The translations under genes were made by a program, and so were the position numbers. A stretch of 64,000 nucleotides of DNA from Fennellomyces sp. T-0311 (lineage: Eukaryota; Mucoromycota; Mucoromycetes; Mucorales; Lichtheimiaceae): assembly GCA_025266875.1 (NCBI GenBank), contig JALLLT010000016.1:186001-250000 (forward strand). Direction: 5' to 3'. Below are positions 57,821 through 64,000 of this stretch, piece after piece (within the stretch, counting starts at the first letter, position 1; every line of letters starts with the position of its first letter). The notes under the pieces were generated by a model. It was given only the letters and a program-made list of their open reading frames with translations. It was not told the origin of the DNA and searched no databases.

Positions 57821-60099
57821 ATGGACTTTGCCGACCTGTCCAAATACGATGACCTTTGCAGTGATATATTCCTTGATGCCCTGTTTCTGTGGTTCAAGAC
57901 CAGCAAGATGAACACAGACCATCGGCGGCCACGGATCCCGTCCAGCAAGGTGCTTGAGATCATTCAAAGGAACATCTTGCAAGAGAGAAACCCCAACGAC
58001 GCTATCGCAGAATTATTGGAGTGAGTAAATCGGTCCGGTGTCCCCTCTCCGTGTAACGTTATGTGTTCAGTATGATGTTATCCGGAAAAAACGGTTCTTT
58101 TTTTGCTGCATGCACAAGCGCGCGCGGGGTACCGGATTCACCTTTTTTTGGCTCGTTTTTTTTTTTACTTTTTTCATTAACCCATCGATGCAGGATCGAC
58201 TACTTTAAGCACTATATTACGACCAAAACTATCAAGCAACGGCAGGAATTTGTGCAACACATGAAGCGCTATCTGTATATGTAAGTTTCGGCTTTTTTTG
58301 CGTTTCCCATACACCCCTAACCTTGTGACATTTTTGAAAAAAAAAAAAAAAAACTCAGGTATATGCCGAATGCAGGATATGAGATAAGCGATACACGACG
58401 TTACAAAGACCACGGCAAAAAGGTGGAGGCGTGTTTGATTGCGACCAAAGACTTTCATGTGGGAGACGAACTGCGGTTATGCACAGGCATGATTGCCAAT
58501 CTGAACCCCAGCGAGGACGCGATGTTAAGGAAAGGGCAGAAGGATTTCAGCATTATGTGGTCCACGCGTAAAGGATGCAGTTGTCTGTTTCTAGGCCCTG
58601 CTCGTTTTGTAAACGTAAGCAGTATTTTGGGGGATTGTTTGTTTTGTGTTGTATGTTGTGTGAGTGTGTGATTTTTTTTAACGCGAACTTTATAGCACGA
58701 TTGTGACTCGAACTGCAAGGTAATACAGAAAGCAACCTTCCACAAGAAAACATAAGGGCGCTAACGAACGAAAACAACCTCAATAGTTCATATCGCTTGG
58801 CCAGAGTTCAGTGACATTCAAGGTTGTCAAGGAGATAAGGTGCGGGGAAGAATTAACCGTTTTCTATGGCAACCACTATTTCGGTGAGAACAATAACGAG
58901 TGCCGATGTGCAACGTGTGAACTGTGAGTGAGACCTGAAAAAATGGCGATTTAATTGTGGGCAAGCGATGCTGATGGATAAATGTATAGGCAGGGGGAGG
59001 GGTATTTCTCCACATACTCTGCGACAGAAGAAACAGTCGATGGGAGAAGAAGAAGCTCACGGAAACGAAAGTCCGCCCTCCATGACGGTATGATTTTTTG
59101 GTTTTTCACACACTGAGATGCTGACGTGAATTTTTTCTTTACAAATAAGATTATGTGACAGATCATATACCCCGTGCCAAGCGCACCAACACAGGATCTG
59201 CCACACCCAACGGCGAGCGTAGAAATTCAGCCAGCGTCATGAGCATCGACTTTTTATGTGGACGGGAGGAACAGCAGCAACACCAGGAACAGTCAAGTCC
59301 GCTCGACTTGCTTTGTGATGCAGTACTAGACGCAGAATACAGCAAGGGGAATCGGTCAAAGGCGCTGACGGTGTTAGTGGGGCCGGATCGCAAAGATACC
59401 AGCGCGGTGTCTATATCCATGTACTACCAAGAGTCATCACCACTGAGTGACGATATGTCGAGTGACACAAAGGCTGATTCCGCCGTCGGTATGTCGCCTC
59501 ATTCACATGAAGGACACTGGAAAGAGGACGATGACGAATTCGACGTGGATGGCCTGAGCGATCTGCTTGACGATCAGTCAGATTTGTCATCGATCGGGTC
59601 TTCGGATCTTGCAGCTGAGTGGAGTGACGATGACGAAGAGGATGACGTTAGTGAGGATAACATCAAGCCCAAGGGCAAATCGACTACTGCATCAGAAAAG
59701 CTGGCGTGCATCGCATGCAAACGTGAATTGAGGCGCGAGGAAATATCAGAACAGATTGGCTGCGATACTTCGATCACCGCAGACCTTGTCACATGGTCGT
59801 GGACTCCCAGCGCCCTTTTCACCGACTGGCGACCGAAACGTTGCCCACGTTGCGAACGTCACTTCACCATATTTAATCAGGAATGGCCCAACCGCAAAAT
59901 CAAAAAGAAGAAGAAGATCCAGAAACCCGTAGAACCTCAAGTCAAGCCGAAAAAGACAAAGAAGCCTAAAAAGAAGTCGACGCCGCCACCGCTCAAAATT
60001 GACACTGACATATTCAACAATGATGATCTTTTTTCGCCACTCACACCTCTCTCCGACTTTTCTGGCGACGAAGAAGAGCTGTTCAAGATTCCACTCTAA
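57821..60099 (+). CDS. SET9: SET9 / Suv4-20-type histone H4-K20 methyltransferase
   Basis: Nuclear methyltransferase for H4 Lys20, a chromatin and DNA-damage-checkpoint mark (Crb2 pathway in fission yeast). Exons splice to MDFADLSKYDDLCSDIFLDA, RRPRIPSSKVLEIIQRNIL, IDYFKHYITTKTIKQRQEFV, RYLYMYMPNAGYEI and the SET core: KVEACLIATKDFHVGDELRL, DFSIMWSTRKGCSCLFLGPA, RFVN-HDCDSNCK, FKVVKEIRCGEELTVFYGNHYF, then the Cys cluster ECRCATCEL. The NHDC motif is cut by an intron and lies in a 24-nt microexon (58696-58719). The long C-terminal part is acidic (SDLLDDQSDLSSIGSSD), followed by CIACKREL ... RCPRCERHF, a paired-Cys zinc motif, and a Lys-rich region (KPKKTKKPKKK). Complete. Confidence 0.92.
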
Positions 60100-62916
60100 A
60101 AAGTTCTCTCTTTTTAATATTCCCCTCCTCTCCTTTGTATATAGCTGCACTTTGTACAGAAAATTCTTCGTTTTTTTTTTTTGGTTTTATTGGTTTCATG
60201 TACACACGTTTTTTCCTTACCTACAATTAGTAAAACCATGCTAGTTATCAATGGTGAATTATTGAAAGATTCGCGCCGATCACTTTTTAGTAATATGAGC
60301 CGTCAATGACGTTATTGTCGGTCTATACCAGGACCCAGAACAATCGAATTATCACACGGTGACTAGTTATCACTCTTCAAGCAAAGAAAGCGGAATCGCC
60401 ACCCGATCTCTCCGTGAAAATGGCTTGCCGTCCGGCCATAGTTGCTACGCACCCGTCAAAATGCAGCATGCATAAGCCCACTGCGGAGTGTGACATTCAT
60501 TATCCACATGCATAAGAAACCATTGACGGATTCGATTGTATATTAGAAACTATCCTGCTGTCATATTATTGATGTACAAATACATATAAGAAGGACTCGT
60601 CACTGGTACCTGCTACCCTGAACCTACCGTCATATGCCTAATGAGGCATACAAGTTACCCTGATGGTGAAAGACATGACTGCCCGATGCAGGAAAAGTTT
60701 GACGTACGCAAATAACCCGGTGCAGTTCTCTTTCCAAGCGCTTCTGCAGGACCGAAACATACTCTAATTAAGCTCCGCGCCTTATTTGTTTAATGCTGAT
60801 ATGGCTATGATCAGTATCTAGAATCCGCCGCGCAATTGTAGCTTACCTTTTGCGAATTCGCGGAAACCATTGCTTGGTCGCTGTTCACAAGGGTATCTTT
60901 AATATATGGATCCAGAGCCATCGACCGCGTGGCATTGCCACCTTGAAAATATGCACCCCCAGCATGTTTTGCCATGGAAATTTTTTTTAGAATGCTGTAT
61001 CACATACGCGTGTTGTAGATCGCGGGTGGCTTGAGGGAGGAATTTGTCCTTAGCCCCCTTTGTCGTTCCACATTTTCCAAGCCGATCGCCGCAGCCTTAC
61101 TTGTTATGGGTGATTGCCCATAACAAGTTTTGTGTCTGTAAACAGTGGCTTACTAGCATGTGCGTACTATTATGCTCACTTTGCCTTCTCTTTCATGTAT
61201 AATTACAGACAAGCATACGTATACGAGCTTGTGATATCTAGGGACCCCGATAGTTTAAAAGTATTGATCATATGCAGTGGTCTGTATACGTAAGATTTAT
61301 TAAACACATTTTCCAATGTTTATCGAATATCTTCATGAGCTAAACTACAGTCTTCCTTCGTCCCTCTTTAAAGAGACTTCATTAATTACCGACCATGTAC
61401 GTATAACGGTGGTAAAGACACCACCTGCCGAAATTGTTCTGTGCTTTTGATATAGTTGAAAAGTTCTGATTTATTTTGGAAGGTTTATAGACCTGCTCCT
61501 ATAGGTGCTTTTGATATATATTGTTATATATATTCATCACCTGTCCATAACTCTTACAACCACCGGAATCCCTTTGCCGAATTGAGTATTTTCCTTTTGC
61601 ATGCAGAAACGAAAATTTGTGATGCTGTTGCTTTCTTTGTCACTGTCAATGTAGCCAACGACTGTTGCCTTTCGTCCCTCATGTTACCTGCCCCATTTGT
61701 AAACGAAACTGGCCAAGCGATGTACTTACTAGCTCATCGTTTCACAGTTATTTGGACCCATTGGATGAGGGCCCAAGTTCCAAGTAGAATAACGCAATCT
61801 ATGTCGAGCATTTCCTCCCGAGCATACTAAATAGTTCGCAAAGCTGTGTCCGTCTGGAGTCTTTCTGATCTTATTCCAAACAAAACCAATTATTTCAACA
61901 TTTCTATACTTTTTTGGTACTCATTGCTCTGGATCCAATACCATTGTGAAACCTGTAGTTCTTGGATGGTGCCATATAAGTCAAATTTTCCAATTTGTGG
62001 GCACAATTGTTATTCCAGTGATCAATATAAACCCATCCAAGTGTCTGGGGATCGTATGATAATACAATGGAGGAAGTACGTATGGTAACCGATTTTACGT
62101 AAATGTAACCAAAATCATGCCGTACCGGATGAAAGATGGTTGAGGTGGCGATGGAAAAGATCTGCCCCCCCCCGGGGTGCAGAATAGTAGGGCTTAATTT
62201 CATGATTAGAGGGACCGCAGTGGTAAAGTCTTGATATTGAAGGCTTTCAAATAAACATCCGTAGTATACGCGGTATGTAATTCGTTTAAAGTTTGGACTA
62301 ATTGCAGTTTTTCGATCTGGCAGTCGGTGTAATTGTGATCTTCGAATACGACACTGGCCCTATCAGTGCGTTCACAGTGCTGAATCTTCCATATCGCTCC
62401 CCACAGGTAAACAATTATGGATCCTTGAGTTCCATCCTGGTTTGTTTACCTGGCACAGTAAGAGAAAGACGATTGCTCGCCATACGCCATCCGCTCACTG
62501 TAACGCCCGCTTCTGCCTTCTAAGTATATCTTCCTTTCATCAGGAAGAAACACGTTTTCATACGTAACGCCTTGATAAACCAGCTTTCGAGGTTTCTTAA
62601 TGTGCAAATCACGAATATCGGTTTTTTTATCGTTTTATCTTAAGAATAACAGCTGGTTTAAGGACATATTATCCGACAACTCTATGAATATACATCGTTC
62701 ATGCAAGCAAGCAGTATTACCGGTTCCGAATAAAGCTTTGTTCGCTAGTGCCGAAAACAATTGATCTAGCCCCGCTTTTTAAGTTACATTTGCGTGGGCG
62801 ACAGAATCTCTGCTTGTGTTGTGATCGTAGACACTTAATGTAAATGTACTATGATAGATAAGTGACATATTCCTCTCTAATAGACGTATTCAGTGAACTT
62901 CCATAAGATTCGCCAT
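60100..62916. other. 2.8-kb gene-poor region
   Basis: No supported coding region. Contains one perfect hairpin (61099-61128, listed separately). Short frames near 61456-62523 have no recognisable motif. Confidence 0.4.
61099..61128. repeat. Perfect 12-bp inverted repeat with 6-base loop
   Basis: ACTTGTTATGGG (61099-61110) and CCCATAACAAGT (61117-61128) are perfect complements around TGATTG. No coding region is adjacent. It could be a protein-binding dyad, an RNA hairpin or a palindromic microelement. Confidence 0.7.
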
Positions 62917-63306
62917 TCAATTGCCGATGCCCAATGAGGTTTTCATATCGCTCAGAACGCACTGAGAGTCCCTGAGATAAACTTCTGCCATGGTTACGCA
63001 ACCTTTCCCTTTTATCTCAGGCAAAGGAAGCTTGTTGACAGCTTTCATCAACAAATTGCGTTTCTGTTTTCCGTTTGCTTCTCTTGTTTGATTGTCCTGT
63101 AGCTCCTCAATTGTCAAATGAGACATGTTCTCCAGGATCTGTGCCTCGTAATTCTCATCTAACACTGCAGGGTCGACCTGCTCGTCAATGTCATCAGTAC
63201 CAAAGTAGTTTTCAAACCCAATTCTGGCGCTTCTGATCCGCATGTCAATAGCTTTGTGAGTCATGCCGTTCAACACGATGATCATAGTGATAACTATGTG
63301 AGTCAT
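62917..63306 (-). CDS. Hypothetical ORF, weakly supported
   Basis: A 129-codon frame rich in charged residues, with a possible helical stretch (EELQDNQTREANGKQKRNLL) and no recognised domain. The first 20 residues are hydrophobic and unlike the remainder, so the true start may be further in or in an upstream exon. Could be a fragment of a larger gene. Confidence 0.25.
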   Translation of the reverse strand: MTHIVITMIIVLNGMTHKAIDMRIRSARIGFENYFGTDDIDEQVDPAVLDENYEAQILENMSHLTIEELQDNQTREANGKQKRNLLMKAVNKLPLPEIKGKGCVTMAEVYLRDSQCVLSDMKTSLGIGN

Positions 63307-64000
63307 CTTGGCTTACACGGTATGCGGAGTACCTCTTCAGTGAGTCACCTTGGCTCCTCGGTAACACAATTGACATCCGCTCATTTCGCCCGCCCAATTA
63401 TGATTGCCGCCTTCTTTATGACGATTCCAAAGTATCATAAACATAGCCGATGCCGTAAACATAAACATCAACTGTCGGGATTTCACTGCTCAATCATGTC
63501 TCTTCGGAAAATCGCTTTTTCTATGTTTACGGTTTTATGGAAGCTCACTGAACTCCGCTATGGTATAGGATATGCAAGTTTGGTATAGGGCTCAGAACGG
63601 ACGTGACCCGACCGAAACGACCGTGCATCGAAATGGAGTGTGTGTGCAAAGTGTAACGTTGCACTTTTTTCACAATAAAGCCTACATACGAAATGAATGT
63701 TTGTGAACAACAAAGTGAACGTGTGTCAAGAAATGGCAGCTGTTGTTACAGCGAGAAAATTACATTATTTTTGACACTGTGCAGCATACGTAAGTAGCCA
63801 CTATCATCAAAAGGCAAGCTACTCAATTTATAGCGATAGCTTCACATTGGGAAAAGCCTTTAGAAAAGATTTAATTTTCAAAAGTAATCATCAAGGATAA
63901 GTGATCTTGGTCCATAATTTATCGCAGGCATCCTTGGAATTTGGCAACCTTGACAACCATGTAGACACGTACTTTCATGCATTAAGTTACAGTGTCGTCT
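63307..64000. other. Right-end intergenic region
   Basis: Contains the second copy of the dispersed repeat (63897-63977) and a short imperfect repetition of GTGAGTCAYCTTGGCT at about 63299 and 63340. No gene recognised. Confidence 0.4.
63897..63977 (+). repeat. Dispersed repeat copy 2
   Basis: Same orientation and register as the copy at 12168-12248, sharing TATCGCAGGCATCCTT exactly. Adjacent sequence on both sides does not obviously align, so the repeat may be only about 80-90 bp. Confidence 0.6.

Noticed and set aside
1..64000. tRNA, rRNA, CRISPR array, bacterial-type operon or prophage
   Set aside because: Looked for B-box (GGTTCGAATCC-like) words, 5S-like blocks, spaced direct repeats and ribosome-binding-site-led gene strings; none convincing, as expected for a fungal chromosome segment.

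Overview
The window is nuclear DNA of a filamentous fungus, most likely an early-diverging lineage of the Mucoromycota (Mucorales or a relative). The evidence is: many short GT-AG introns (about 45-100 nt) with CTAAC/CTAAT-like branch sites; AT-rich intergenic DNA; typical fungal single-copy genes (PEX5, NUP49, EME1, SET9); and degenerate copies of gene families I know from Mucorales (HET-domain proteins, an uncharacterised repeated family with EFAK/KPP motifs, LINE and Helitron relics). No organelle, viral, CRISPR, tRNA or rRNA gene was recognised. The species assignment is inference.

Layout. 0.7-2.6 kb (-): MFS monocarboxylate-type transporter. 2.6-5.4 kb: empty AT-rich DNA. 5.4-9.9 kb: secreted M19 dipeptidase (-), long-chain acyl-CoA synthetase (-), and a divergent WW-domain protein (+). 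9.9-13.9 kb: mostly non-coding, with a Helitron relic. 13.9-23.1 kb: NUP49/NUP58 nucleoporin (+), a membrane protein (+), neutral ceramidase (-), a Ctr-type copper transporter (-) and an mL46-like Nudix-fold protein (+). 23.1-29.3 kb: a broken HET gene, then a gene-poor region with decayed elements. 29.3-35.1 kb is compact: PEX5 (+), EME1 with an apparent N-terminal CUE domain (-) and a HSD17B10-like dehydrogenase (-). 35-41 kb: gene-poor, with a tiny LINE tail insertion, a minisatellite-like tract and pseudogene relics. 41.3-50 kb: Gln/Pro-rich protein (-), G-patch/zinc-finger protein (+), PA-TM-RING ubiquitin ligase (+), and a UFD1-fold zinc-finger protein (+). 50-55 kb: gene-poor, with a 5'-truncated LINE flanked by a 14-bp target-site duplication. 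55-60.1 kb: dual-specificity-type phosphatase (+), His-rich protein (+), SET9 H4K20 methyltransferase (+). 60.1-64 kb: gene-poor, with one perfect hairpin and a dispersed repeat.

Genes in the window do not form one pathway. Partial themes are lipid/fatty-acid metabolism and peroxisomes (acyl-CoA synthetase, PEX5, ceramidase, 3-hydroxyacyl-CoA dehydrogenase-like SDR) and ubiquitin biology (RING ligase, UFD1-like protein, CUE domain on EME1). I found no convincing new multi-gene system. The most notable items are the CUE-EME1 architecture, two LINE insertions of very different size that share a 3' end, GC-AG introns in PEX5 and the phosphatase, and active-site substitutions in the ceramidase and the Nudix protein.
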